Shown: piece by piece, positions 24,672-33,673 of the stretch | How the letters are laid out: each line of letters opens with the position of its first letter | How positions within the stretch are numbered: the stretch's first letter is position 1 | Made by a program: the position numbers and the translations under genes | Source of the DNA: Mycobacterium colombiense | Lineage (GTDB): Bacteria; Actinomycetota; Actinomycetes; Mycobacteriales; Mycobacteriaceae | Reading direction: 5' to 3' | DNA length: 49,055 nt | Assembly (NCBI RefSeq): GCF_003284935.1 | Contig: NZ_QMEV01000041.1 | Span: 1-49,055 of the forward strand | Notes under the pieces: model-generated | Databases searched by the model: none | What the model was told of the DNA's origin: nothing | Seen by the model: only the letters and a program-made list of their open reading frames with translations

Positions 24672-26262
24672 TTAGCCGGCAACGCCTTTTCGGCTTCGCG
24701 CGGTGCCCTCAACCGCATTGGTCGATTCGAGATCCCGCCGCGCGGTCAGGTAGCTCTTCGACAAGGCGAGCGCCACGCTAGCCGCGGCGACGAGAACGTA
24801 GACCGGCAGCAGGTGCATGAAATCGGTGTAGCCGATGGCGAAGTGGACGATAAGGACCGGCGCGGTCGCGCACGCACATCCCAACAGCAGAGTCCACCAC
24901 ACCGCGCGCTGGCCCCGACGCCAACCCCACATGCTGATCAACAGGACCGCCAGCCCCGCCCCGATCAGGGCGCCGCCGAAGCCCGCCCGATCATGGGCGA
25001 TGAACGGCAGCAGATGCGCGTCAGCCGCCTGCAGATGATGGGCGCAGGTGCCCATGAAGCCGAGGTCGGTGGGCACAAACACCGAGGTGAATCCGACGAC
25101 GGAGATGACCACGCCGGCCACCGTTAGGCCTGCGCCGACGCCGACCATCAACAGCTGCCCGAATAGCGCCCGGCGGCGCTGCGCCTCAGGCCCTTCGACC
25201 ACCGGCGCCCAATGCGCCCCGGTCGCCCGCCGGCACACCGCCATCACCAGCGTCGGGAACAACACGACGACGACCACCGTGTGCAACGGTTCCACGAACC
25301 CGCCGGTGCCAAGGAAATAGAAGTAGCTGCCGAAGACAACCACACCCGAAATCAGCAGAACACGACGCGCCCACCGGTAGCCTTGGCGCATCGCCGCAGC
25401 CACGCCGAGATAGAGGATCCCGATGCCGATCATGTTGCCGGCCATCGTGATTCGATCATGCTGCCAAAAAGCCGACCAGATGTGGGTTGAGCCGATGCAG
25501 ATCGGCCACCGTTGCACCCAGATAGGCGCGGTCATAGCCCAGTAGCACCGGGCCCAACGCGATCACGCCCGCACCCAAGCCGGCCACGATCAACCCCAGC
25601 CCGGTCAGCGAGGCCCAGAACCAATCGGGCCAGCGGCGCGGACCCGCGGCGAGGCTGCAGCGCGACGACGGCACCGGCGAGGTGGGGGTAGCCGCTTCAA
25701 TTACCCGGTTGAACCAGCCCGGCCCCGCCTCGAGTAGCACTGAGGGCCGGGCCAGCACCGTCGTCGACGCATCGGTGAGCGCAGACACCGCCGGCGCCAA
25801 ATCCGCGCCGCTCAACCGCACAACGGGGCCGTCCGGATCGCCGACGCTGACGGCGTCGACGTCGCCGGCGATCGCTGCACATGTTTGCGCGTTGTCGGCC
25901 ACCACGGTGACCCGGCACCGGCGGCCGGCCGCCGCGCGACGCGCGGTCGCGACATCATCGACACCGACCGGGTTGATCTCGATTACCGAGGCGCCTTGCA
26001 CAGGAAGAACCGCGATGGCCTCCCACGCGATCCGGGGTGGGACCGAGGCGCCGAACCGGCCGGCCCACTGCGCCGGCACAGCCGGGTGATCGAACACCAG
26101 AGGAATCCAGCGTCGCCCGCCGGTGTAGCGAATCAATGCAGCGAGCAACCGCAGTGCCCAAACCTGGCTGAGGCGCTCACCGAGCAACAACGCCGCAGGC
26201 CGACGAAGCGGCACATAAGTCCAATCCGGCACAGCCCGGATTCTGACACGCCTCGGTGTCAT
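24672..26262 (-). pseudogene. Membrane protein gene split by a +1 frameshift
   Basis: Two overlapping frames on this strand form one protein. The first (26262 to 25456) has a soluble N-terminal domain and two hydrophobic helices, ending GYDRAYLGATVADLHRLNPHLVGF. The second continues with WQHDRITMAGNMIGIGILYLGVA and about six more helices down to 24672. The joined sequence reads naturally if one base is dropped from the A5 run at 25466-25470 (T5 on the coding strand). The whole would have about 530 residues. I recall similar actinobacterial proteins labelled as dihydroorotate dehydrogenase-like or membrane proteins, but cannot assign an activity. It is either a real mutation, a sequencing error or slippage-dependent expression. 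Confidence 0.7.
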
Positions 26263-26308
26263 TGGCGCAAGGCTCAAGGCGCGCTGAAATGGCACACAAC
26301 TGTGTTAG

Positions 26309-26836
26309 ATGTGGACGAATGCAGACCAGAACCCAAGCCACGGCTACCTGGGCATGACCCGCGTACTGATCTGGTTGATGCCGCTCTACGTGCTCGCGTT
26401 CACGGCCCTCGATGCCATCTTCGGCCCCCATCGCCAGCACGGCCCTGTACCGACAGCAGCGGTAATCGCAGCCGGCGCCGGGGCCCTGCTGTTTTTCGCC
26501 GCCGGCATACACCTGGCCGCCTCCTGGGAACGGCAACGACGAACCGCAGTCCAAAACGGGCGCAGAACTGGTGCGGCCCAAGCCTTCCTAGACCGCCACC
26601 CCCACCTGTCGGAACTGCTGGTGGTGGCAGTCGGATCCCCCTCAAATCAGGCACTGGGCTGGCTGACCGGCCTGGCGCTATCCGGCGGCACCAGCTACGG
26701 CCTTACTCTCGCGCTGACGGCGGCGTTCCACGGAGCCCCTATTGCGTTGCTGGTTTCGGTGAACATCGCCAGCTACACCGTGCTGGTGGCCACCGCGACT
26801 TACCTCAACAGCCGCACGACCGCCCCTGACATCTGA
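26309..26836 (+). CDS. Small integral membrane protein
   Basis: The 175-residue product (160 if started at the ATG 26354) has about four hydrophobic helices: VLIWLMPLYVLAFTALDAIF, AAVIAAGAGALLFFAAGIHLA, YGLTLALTAAFHG and ALLVSVNIASYTVLVATATYL. It is divergent from the frameshifted membrane gene, 46 bases apart. Family and function not recognised. Confidence 0.65.
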   Translation: MWTNADQNPSHGYLGMTRVLIWLMPLYVLAFTALDAIFGPHRQHGPVPTAAVIAAGAGALLFFAAGIHLAASWERQRRTAVQNGRRTGAAQAFLDRHPHLSELLVVAVGSPSNQALGWLTGLALSGGTSYGLTLALTAAFHGAPIALLVSVNIASYTVLVATATYLNSRTTAPDI

Positions 26837-26934
26837 GCGCCGGCGTGAACCGTTTTTCGCAGCGGTCGGACCTCGGCCGCCGACAGCCGCGAGCTGAGCC
26901 CCGGGGTCCCCGAGTACTCAGTTCTTAAATTCTC

Positions 26935-26950
26935 CCGTCGGGACCGACGG
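26935..26950. promoter_or_regulatory. Hairpin CCGTCGG-GA-CCGACGG
   Basis: A perfect inverted repeat with 7-bp arms lies about 75 bases before the kinase start. No T-run follows, so a role as operator of the kinase gene is as likely as transcription termination after the membrane gene. Confidence 0.4.
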
Positions 26951-27024
26951 CGGCTCATTACTCTCAGGAGCCGTGAAACCACAGCTGGCCGGCCCGCAAT
27001 GACTGCGGGGAGGACGTCAACGCT

Positions 27025-29109
27025 ATGCCATTGACGACCGGCCAGACGTTCGCCGGGTACACCATCATTCGCTTGCTTGGGTCGGGCGGAATGGGCGAGG
27101 TGTATCTCGCCCAACACCCACGGTTACCGCGCCGAGATGCCCTCAAGCTGCTACCTCGCGAGTGGTCGGCCGACGACGAATTCCGGGCCCGCTTCAACCG
27201 CGAAGCCGATCTCGCGTCGACGCTGTGGCACCCCCACATCGTCGGTGTCCACGACCGCGGGGAAGAAGATGGTCAACTCTGGATCTCGATGGACTTCGTC
27301 GACGGACTTGACGCTGCCCGGCTCCTGGCCGATCGATACCCCGCTGGAATGCCCCCCGAAGACGTCGTCCGCATCGTCAGCGGCGTCGCCAGCGCGCTAG
27401 ACCACGCCCACAAGCAAGCTTTGCTCCACCGAGACGTCAAGCCAGCCAACATCATGCTCACCCATCTCGACGACAAGGGTGAGCAACGAATCCTGCTGAC
27501 CGACTTCGGGATAGCTCGTAACGTCGACGACATCAGCGGGCTGACGAAGACCAACATGACGGTGGGCACGGTGGCCTACTGTGCACCGGAGCAGTTACTC
27601 GGCGAAGACCTCGATGGTCGTGCGGACCAATACGCACTGGCTGCCACGGCTTACCATCTGTTCTGCGGCTCGCAGCTCTTCCACAATTCAAACCCCGCGG
27701 TTGTCATCAGCCGTCACCTCAATGTGCCTCCACCAGCTTTGGCTGACCTGCGACCGGCACTTGCCAAATTCGACCCCGTGCTGGCCGCCGGTCTCGCCAA
27801 ACGTCCCGAAGACCGCTTCGAACGTTGCTCCGATTTCGTGCACGCCCTGGCCGAACAACTCGATTCTGCCAGTGCCTCAACACCGTCGGCTCCTACCGTG
27901 TCAGCGCCGCGGGCTACCCCTTCGGTCGATGCCGAGGCCGGGCCATCGCGGCGACGGCGGGTAGCCGTAGCCGTCACCGTCGCTGTTCTTGTGGGCGCTT
28001 CAATCAGCGCGGCCGCGTTGCTGATGCGGCAGTCCTCGCACGACCAATCCGCGCCGAGCACCGCAACTACCGCGGCGCCGGCTGCGTCACCGGTCACGTT
28101 CGAGAACATGCGGGATTTCGTCACCAGCTATTACGGGGAGCTCCCAGCTCATCCCACAGACGCGTGGACAAAACTCGATAGCAATGACCAAAACCAAACA
28201 GGGCAACGTGAATTCGTTGATTTCTGGGCGACAATACAGTCGGTGACCGTTCTTTCGGTCAGCCCCCGCGACGCCAGCAGCGTGGTTGCCGAACTCAAGT
28301 ACGTCCGACCAGACGGAACATCAAGTACCGAAACCCGTTGGCTCAAAGTGGTGTTGGTGAACGGCGTGATGCTCCTCGATGGATCTGATCGCGTCGGATC
28401 AGTCAGTGGATCGCCGACGTCACCAACGCAGCCGTTATTCTCGCCAAAGGCGATCGATCAAGTCTTGCTGACTGCTGACCAGCTAAGCAAGGTGCTCGGA
28501 GTGACCGTCGCCAGCACTCCCGCCGGTGATGGGGGCGGCGGCCTTGCCATTGAAGCGTCGTCGTACGGGATGTCGGATCATTCAAGCCAAGTCACGCCAC
28601 GATCATGTGTTGGCGTGGTGTTCACCGGTGAGCATGACGTCTATGCCCCCTCCCAGCCCACCGAAATCAAAACTCAAACCATTGGTCACGTGTACCTCGG
28701 TTCGCCGGGCCCGCACCTCATCGAACAAACCGCAGCGGTGTATCGCTCCGCGAAAGACGCTCAGGATTTCTTGAATGCGTCGCAGGCTCAATGGAATACC
28801 TGTGCGAAAAGTGAAGTCGATGCCTCCCTGGGCTTCGAGAACGGCGCCGGTTATGTCTTGGGCCTAGTGCAGCGGCAAGGAGACCTCATCACCGTTTCCA
28901 TGGCCACAAATAGTGGGGAGAACGGGCCAGATGCATGCCAGCAGGCAATGGGAGCCCACGGGAACGTCATCGTCGAAACGCGCAGCTGCCAGGTCCCGAA
29001 GATCGCTTCAAACTACGACCCCGCTCAGGGATGGCCGCGGGATCCTGCATGGGCTGTCCCCGATGCCAAACGGGTGGCCACTGCAATGCTGGGAAACGTC
29101 AAGCCGTAA
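27025..29109 (+). CDS. Receptor-type serine/threonine protein kinase with PknH-like sensor domain
   Basis: The 694-residue protein has an N-terminal Hanks-type kinase: Gly loop GSGGMGEVY (19-27), Lys41, catalytic HRDVKPAN (Asp137), DFG at 160-162, and Thr residues in the activation loop TKTNMTVGT. A juxtamembrane linker and one transmembrane helix (about 313-333) follow. The outer part has an NTF2-like segment (about 350-470) and a PknH C-terminal type sensor domain with paired Cys (480-690, for example TPRSCVGVVF and ACQQAMG). Known relatives phosphorylate cytosolic FHA proteins and regulators. An FHA-XRE protein encoded at 39826 is a possible partner. Confidence 0.92.
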   Translation: MPLTTGQTFAGYTIIRLLGSGGMGEVYLAQHPRLPRRDALKLLPREWSADDEFRARFNREADLASTLWHPHIVGVHDRGEEDGQLWISMDFVDGLDAARLLADRYPAGMPPEDVVRIVSGVASALDHAHKQALLHRDVKPANIMLTHLDDKGEQRILLTDFGIARNVDDISGLTKTNMTVGTVAYCAPEQLLGEDLDGRADQYALAATAYHLFCGSQLFHNSNPAVVISRHLNVPPPALADLRPALAKFDPVLAAGLAKRPEDRFERCSDFVHALAEQLDSASASTPSAPTVSAPRATPSVDAEAGPSRRRRVAVAVTVAVLVGASISAAALLMRQSSHDQSAPSTATTAAPAASPVTFENMRDFVTSYYGELPAHPTDAWTKLDSNDQNQTGQREFVDFWATIQSVTVLSVSPRDASSVVAELKYVRPDGTSSTETRWLKVVLVNGVMLLDGSDRVGSVSGSPTSPTQPLFSPKAIDQVLLTADQLSKVLGVTVASTPAGDGGGGLAIEASSYGMSDHSSQVTPRSCVGVVFTGEHDVYAPSQPTEIKTQTIGHVYLGSPGPHLIEQTAAVYRSAKDAQDFLNASQAQWNTCAKSEVDASLGFENGAGYVLGLVQRQGDLITVSMATNSGENGPDACQQAMGAHGNVIVETRSCQVPKIASNYDPAQGWPRDPAWAVPDAKRVATAMLGNVKP

Positions 29110-29211
29110 CTGCTGCAGCCGTACTAGTGCAACTTCATCCGGGAACCGGCCGGTGCGCGGGCCCAGATCGGCAACCAGCCGAAAGCCCGCCCTGACGCCC
29201 GAGCGGATAGG

Positions 29212-29619
29212 TCAATCCATCCGGCGCTCACGAAGCCGGAAGATGAGTCTTTGCCGCCGGTTCGCGCCCGGCCCGGATTTCAGGAGCTGGAATTGAGAGC
29301 CTGAAAGCCCGCTCGGGCTGCCTTCCGGATCAGCCCCCGTGATCAACACTGGACCCCGCAGCAAGGGCAGGGTGAATGCCGACATCGTCGCAGCGGCAAG
29401 GAGATTGAGTGTCGCCATGCGATTAACCGGCGCATTTCGGCCGGTATGGCCGAGCCAAAACACCACGCCGCCACGAGCGGTGAGCGTTTCGACTTGCTTG
29501 CCGATGCAATCGGTTACGACGTGATCGCTGATCGCGACCAGGTGCATCCGTTCCTCAGCAGTGACGACGATGCCCAGCTGGGCCTGCGTCCAAAGTAGCG
29601 CCTGCTCGTAGGGATCCAT
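29212..29619 (-). CDS. Hypothetical protein
   Basis: The ATG at 29619, preceded by AAGGGCGA, gives a 135-residue protein starting MDPYEQALLWTQAQLGIVVT. It has a hydrophobic stretch (NRMATLNLLAAATMSAFTLPLL) and a basic C-terminus. The much longer frame to 30435 is antisense to the DUF4333 gene and is rejected. Not recognised. Confidence 0.6.
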   Translation of the reverse strand: MDPYEQALLWTQAQLGIVVTAEERMHLVAISDHVVTDCIGKQVETLTARGGVVFWLGHTGRNAPVNRMATLNLLAAATMSAFTLPLLRGPVLITGADPEGSPSGLSGSQFQLLKSGPGANRRQRLIFRLRERRMD

Positions 29620-29864
29620 GGAGTCGCCCTTGCTCAGCGGAATCGTCCCCACATACCCGTATTTGAGCACACCAGGGGCAGCCATTTGTCGGGGTGGCCG
29701 CGGCCCGACGCGGGTCGCGAGCGCGATCGCCGCATGCGGCGACGACCGGCGAGAGGACGGCAGCCGCGGATCCCGGCACCTCCCGCTTCTCCTCGACCTT
29801 GCCCGGCAAAGGAGCTGCGCGACGCACCTTTGCGTAACATCATGAGCCAGGCGAGGGAGTGATG

Positions 29865-30785
29865 ATGAACAGTCCGGAGGACGGAAAGACCACCAGCGCC
29901 GCGGGGTCATTGGCGCGAGAAGGCGGCGAAGAATCCCGCCTGGTCGCACCGCATGATGATCCGGAGCGCACGGTGGTCGCGCCCCGCGGGCACTCGCACG
30001 ACGACGAAGAACGCACCGTCGTGGTGCCCAACCCTCAGCAGTTGGTTGACGACCCTGAGCGCACCATGGTGGCGCCCCCGTCGCTCGAGCCGCGACGCAG
30101 TGAAGACGCCGACGTCGCAGATGACAGTCGACGAGGTAGGCCTTTCCAGGCCGCTTCCGATGGACAGTACGGACAACGTGGGAACTGGCAGCCGATCCCG
30201 AACCAGGAAGCCAGCCCGCCATCTGGGCCTCCGCCAATGGCGCCGCCGCCGCAGCATCCGAGGCCTGCCCCTGCACCGGGCTATCCGCCTGCTGCGCCCC
30301 AGAACGCATCAGCGCCGGTGGTTCCCCAGCCGGGTTTCGTTCCCCAACCACTGCACTATGGGCCGGCCAGCCAGTACAGCTTCCCGCCGCCCGGGCCTTA
30401 CGCCGCCGCGCCCTACGGCCCGGTTGCACCCGCACGCCCCAGGCGCCGTCAGCGGTCCAAGGCCCTGTTGTGGGGTGGCCTGGGACTGGCTGGCGCGCTC
30501 CTGGCGACAGCTGTGGCTATCGGTTTGTCCAAGCCCAGCTTCCTAACCACCAAGAAACTCGACATCGGGGCTGCCGAAGCCGAGGTCCAACGCGTACTGA
30601 CCGACGAGGTCACCGGCTACGGCGACAAGAACGTTTCCGACGTCAAATGCAATGACGGCGCGAATGTTCCTGTGACGCAGGGCGCCAGTTTCACCTGCCG
30701 CGTTAGCGTCGACGGCACGCCTCGCCAGGTCACCGTGACGTTCTTGGACAACAACGGCAACTACGAAGTGGGCCGACCCGACTAA
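29865..30785 (+). CDS. Proline-rich DUF4333 membrane protein with repeated DDPERTVVAP motif
   Basis: The N-terminal 75 residues contain three copies of a motif of the form DDPERTVVAP (Thr36, Thr51, Thr68 from the ATG at 29865). A long Pro-rich region follows, then a transmembrane helix (ALLWGGLGLAGALLATAVAIGL) and an outer DUF4333 domain (CNDGANVPVTQGASFTCRV). DUF4333 proteins are common in mycobacteria and of unknown function. The repeated Thr motifs in the cytosolic part look like kinase targets, and a receptor kinase lies just upstream. ATG 29865 is spaced better from GAGGGAG than the GTG at 29859. Confidence 0.8.
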   Translation: MNSPEDGKTTSAAGSLAREGGEESRLVAPHDDPERTVVAPRGHSHDDEERTVVVPNPQQLVDDPERTMVAPPSLEPRRSEDADVADDSRRGRPFQAASDGQYGQRGNWQPIPNQEASPPSGPPPMAPPPQHPRPAPAPGYPPAAPQNASAPVVPQPGFVPQPLHYGPASQYSFPPPGPYAAAPYGPVAPARPRRRQRSKALLWGGLGLAGALLATAVAIGLSKPSFLTTKKLDIGAAEAEVQRVLTDEVTGYGDKNVSDVKCNDGANVPVTQGASFTCRVSVDGTPRQVTVTFLDNNGNYEVGRPD

Positions 30786-31037
30786 CCCGTCGGCTCCCGG
30801 GGCCCGACCGTATGTGTCTGTAGTCTGCGCGGCATGGCCGATGAGACTGCGGTTGCGCACCACGAGGCGGGTTACCTCTCGTAGCCGAGCGCCGCGACGA
30901 TCAGCGGTACCGACAGCAGCAATGAGAGCCGTCGCTATCCGGCACGAATCTGACTGCGGGACAGCAGGAATCCTCCGCGCCTCTCAGCGCGTCGCTTGAG
31001 GATATCCGTTGCAGGTTGCCTGCCAACCGGAGAAGGA
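30786..31037. other. Intergenic region after the DUF4333 gene
   Basis: No gene is seen. Read on the minus strand it continues the CRISPR array: a possible second spacer (31003-31037), then a stretch near 30967-31000 that shares AGCGA and AGGAT with the repeats but has a longer loop and could be a decayed terminal repeat. Confidence 0.35.
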
Positions 31038-31143
31038 GTCGATCCTTTGGGCCCGGATCGCTGGGCGAGGCTTATGTTGCAGTGGGTCCGTGCCTCTTAG
31101 AATGACCCGTCGATCCTACGAGCCCGGATCGCTGGGCGAACTC
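31038..31143 (-). CRISPR. Minimal CRISPR array next to cas12m
   Basis: Two copies of a 31-bp unit, 28 of 31 bases alike, lie at 31109-31139 and 31038-31068 with a 71-bp period. That gives repeats of about 36 and a spacer of about 35 bases. On the minus strand each unit has TCGCCCAG, then a hairpin CGATCC/GGATCG with a 9-base loop, then AC and the spacer. A hairpin at the 3' end of the repeat is the usual Cas12 crRNA handle form. The three differences all lie in the hairpin loop, so the stem is conserved. The array starts about 40 bases after the cas12m stop and in the same direction. Only one clear spacer exists, possibly two. Confidence 0.72.
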
Positions 31144-31150
31144 ATCTCAG

Positions 31151-31156
31151 ATTGTA
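31151..31156 (-). promoter_or_regulatory. -10-like box before the CRISPR array
   Basis: On the minus strand TACAAT lies where transcription would begin about 7 bases later, directly at the first repeat. A TTGACC at 31180-31185 is 23 bases upstream, too far for a standard pair. An independent crRNA promoter is possible alongside read-through from cas12m. Confidence 0.4.
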
Positions 31157-31181
31157 CCCGGCGCCGCGTTGCGCCGCCGGG

Positions 31182-33044
31182 TCAAGGCTGCACCGGTGGT
31201 TGCGCCGCTCGAGCGAGCATCAGCGCCGTCGCTGAAAGATCGGGGTCATAGGTGCGACCGCACCCGGCGCAAATGATTTTGCGGCGCCGCCGTCGGCTCT
31301 CTACCCGGTTCTCATATCCACAGCCGGCGTGGATTCGGCTCAACCCCGCAGCGGGCACCACTATCACCGGGACGCCGTCGCGGGTGGCTGCGGCGACCAT
31401 GCTCGACCGCAGAGCGCCTGGCGCTGCATGATCGCGGCGGCGATCGATTTGGCGCTGTAGATCGGCGGGAATCCTAGTGTGCTCCATGGTGTTTCGGATC
31501 ACGGCGGAGATATTGGTGTCATCCACGACCAGGCGCCCGCACTGGCTGACCAGCGCGCTTGCAACCCGCCGCCACAAGTCCGTGCGGTGGCCGAGGGCTC
31601 GTGCACGGCCGTGCGCTTGCTGTTGCCATAACAGTTTGTCGGCCCGCCGCCACGCTTCAAGCGGTTGGGCGATCTCGAGGTCGGAGCCGCGCAAGGCGAG
31701 CGCGAGGGCGGCGAATCGAGCGGGGGAGCGCCACCGCGCAGCATCGGCGGCGGTGATCTGTTCGTCGGGCCGGATCGGATGAGGCCGCGGTCCGTGGTCG
31801 GCAAGCCACGTGCTCAGCCGGTCGCGGATGTCGTTCAATGCCGCATCGCGAGCCGAGGCGATCTCGGCGTAGCGCTCTAGCCGGGTCCCGATGGAGCCGG
31901 GCGCGATGATGCGGCCCGAGATTCCCTCGACGATGGGCACGATCACGTCGGCCAGTTCGGGTGGGATCGCCACTGGTCGGTCTGTGCGCCAATGCGCGAC
32001 CACGACGCCCTCATCGATGGCATGCCAGCCCAAATGTATGGCCAGGGTGGGGAGATCGCCGCGGCGGGGGACAGTCGGATGGGGGAGCCGCGCGGTGATC
32101 GAAAGCCGCGCCCGCAGATCGGCGCCGAGTCGGGTGACGGTGAGTTTGGCGCGGGTGATATCGGCGTCTTGGGGCAGCCAGCGGTGGGCTTGGACCGGCA
32201 AGTCAATCCACTGTGGTTGGCCCCCAAGGGATCCGCATCGCATCCGCACCGTAATGCGTCCTGCGTGGCGCTGCTCGGCGCGGGTCATGGATGCCCATTG
32301 GTCGGGGTCAACCCACGGCAGGTGCAGGACGTTGTGGTAGCGCCCGGCGGGATCGGCGAGCAGCATCGGAGTCCGTGGCGGCGCGCCGGCGGTTCGCTGC
32401 AGTTGGACCGCGAGGGTGCCGGTGCCGTCAAAGCGGTGGTGGCGCAGCGCAGCTGGGCGGCCTTGGGCGCGCTGTTGCTGGATTCGGCGTACCGCCGCTT
32501 TATGTTCGTCCATGACGCTGTTGAACGTCGCCCAGAACAGCGTCGGGTCGCCGTGTTGGCAGTAGGTGCGGTAGAGGGCTTTCTGCTCGGCCGCCAGTTG
32601 TGCGCCGCGGTCGCGGCGGCGCTGCGCGGCGTCTTGCCTCACGTCGGCGATCGCTTCGCGGCGGGCGTGGCGTGCGGCTTTGAGTGCGGTCCTGGCGTCG
32701 TGTAGTCGCTCGGTGATCGCGGTGTTCACGCGTTTGCCTCTGGCTGCGGAGCGGGCAGCCTTCAGTGCCTCGTTGGCCGCGATGGCCTCCGCTTCGGTCG
32801 CCGCGACGTGAGCTTCAGCGGCCGCTACCGTCGGATACGACGACCAGATCGCCTTGATGTCTTCGTCGTAGGCCAGTTGCAAGGTGACTAGATCCTCGCG
32901 CAGGCTATGTGCGAGCCGCAGTTGCTGGCGGACCACCTCAGGAATTTGCCACCGGTAGTGGACGCCCATCGTGTGAACGGTGATAGCGCCCTCGGGTGTC
33001 ATTGGCCCCGGCTGGATGGGCTCATCATCGGGGGCCATGGTCAT
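31182..33044 (-). CDS. cas12m: Cas12m, DNA-binding type V-M CRISPR effector
   Basis: The 620-residue protein closely resembles, from memory, Mycolicibacterium mucogenicum Cas12m. Shared blocks include TMGVHYRWQIPEVVRQQL, LREDLVTLQLAYDED, ALRHHRFDGTGTLAVQLQR and DRRRDHAAPGALRSS. Cas12m binds crRNA-matched DNA and represses transcription without cutting. Here RuvC motif I reads AIHLGWH, with His337 where the catalytic Asp is expected. Motif II is VVDDTN (508-509) and motif III is DPDLSA (600-602). The zinc ribbon has HAGC (572-575) and CAGC (592-595), the first pair with one His. The ATG at 33044 overlaps the RES-toxin stop (ATGA), which fixes the start; a longer frame to 33161 is unlikely. A CRISPR array follows directly. 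Confidence 0.93.
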   Translation of the reverse strand: MTMAPDDEPIQPGPMTPEGAITVHTMGVHYRWQIPEVVRQQLRLAHSLREDLVTLQLAYDEDIKAIWSSYPTVAAAEAHVAATEAEAIAANEALKAARSAARGKRVNTAITERLHDARTALKAARHARREAIADVRQDAAQRRRDRGAQLAAEQKALYRTYCQHGDPTLFWATFNSVMDEHKAAVRRIQQQRAQGRPAALRHHRFDGTGTLAVQLQRTAGAPPRTPMLLADPAGRYHNVLHLPWVDPDQWASMTRAEQRHAGRITVRMRCGSLGGQPQWIDLPVQAHRWLPQDADITRAKLTVTRLGADLRARLSITARLPHPTVPRRGDLPTLAIHLGWHAIDEGVVVAHWRTDRPVAIPPELADVIVPIVEGISGRIIAPGSIGTRLERYAEIASARDAALNDIRDRLSTWLADHGPRPHPIRPDEQITAADAARWRSPARFAALALALRGSDLEIAQPLEAWRRADKLLWQQQAHGRARALGHRTDLWRRVASALVSQCGRLVVDDTNISAVIRNTMEHTRIPADLQRQIDRRRDHAAPGALRSSMVAAATRDGVPVIVVPAAGLSRIHAGCGYENRVESRRRRRKIICAGCGRTYDPDLSATALMLARAAQPPVQP

Positions 33045-33673
33045 AGGATCGTGTAGCCAATCTCGCCAGCTGCTGCTTGCGTGATCGACCAGACGAGCGG
33101 GTGCGCGAGCGGGCGTGAGAACGCCGGCATCATCGGGATAGAGTCGGCGGCCGCGGTCCACAGCACAATGTTGGGCCGCCCGGTCATCGTCGACGGGACG
33201 TAGAGCCCGTCCAGGTCAGGCCAGGTCGTGTAGATAGCGCGGGCCCAGCGCCGGCATACCGAGCGTGGCGCGGCCAGTAGTGCGGTCGAGGCGCTGTTGC
33301 GCAGCAGCCAAGTTGTGGACAAGTCGAGCAGGTGCAGTGGCCGCTGGGGGTGCCAGGCGGTCAGGGTCGGAGTGCCTGCGCGGGTGTCGATCACGCGCGT
33401 TGTTTGGTAGACCTCGGCCAGGCTGGTTGCGAGATCGGCTGCGGCATACAGCACACCGTCGCTGCGTGCGCCAGGTGCAGGGCCCGGGTGGGGGTCCCAC
33501 CGCATCGATGGCAGCGGCCCGTAGGTGCGCAGTTGGTTCCACGGCAGTACGTGCTCGCCGGCGGTGCGGTGGACCCGCCATAGCGTGCCGGTGTAGTCGA
33601 TGGTGTCTTGCGGTTCTTGGACGAGCTGCGCGGGGGGTGTTCGGGGCGCTTTCGGTTTGAGCTGGGGGCTCAC
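33041..33673 (-). CDS. RES-domain toxin (NAD+ degrading family)
   Basis: The 210-residue protein has the RES fold signature: GTLWRVHR (Arg33), a YAAADLATSLAEVYQ segment (Glu87) and a LYVPSTMTG segment (Ser161). In known members such as MbcT of M. tuberculosis these form the NAD+ phosphorolysis or hydrolysis site, and the partner antitoxin blocks it. The start overlaps the antitoxin stop and its own stop overlaps the cas12m start, both as ATGA. Toxin and CRISPR effector are thus translated from one message. The activity is inferred from family residues. Confidence 0.88.
   Translation of the reverse strand: MSPQLKPKAPRTPPAQLVQEPQDTIDYTGTLWRVHRTAGEHVLPWNQLRTYGPLPSMRWDPHPGPAPGARSDGVLYAAADLATSLAEVYQTTRVIDTRAGTPTLTAWHPQRPLHLLDLSTTWLLRNSASTALLAAPRSVCRRWARAIYTTWPDLDGLYVPSTMTGRPNIVLWTAAADSIPMMPAFSRPLAHPLVWSITQAAAGEIGYTIL

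Noticed and set aside
29904..29914. 8-base match (GGGTCATT) of the first spacer start to the DUF4333 gene
   Set aside because: No TTN-type PAM precedes it and the match stops after eight bases.
29212..30435. 407-residue frame on the minus strand
   Set aside because: Most of it is antisense to the DUF4333 gene; only the last 135 residues from the ATG at 29619 look like a protein.
30967..31000. Third CRISPR repeat
   Set aside because: It shares only AGCGA and AGGAT with the repeats, the loop is 5-6 bases longer, and the period differs (66-72 instead of 71). Noted as possible decay but not counted.
31180..31185. TTGACC as -35 box for the CRISPR array
   Set aside because: The distance to TACAAT is 23 bases, outside the normal 16-19 range, so only the -10-like box is reported.
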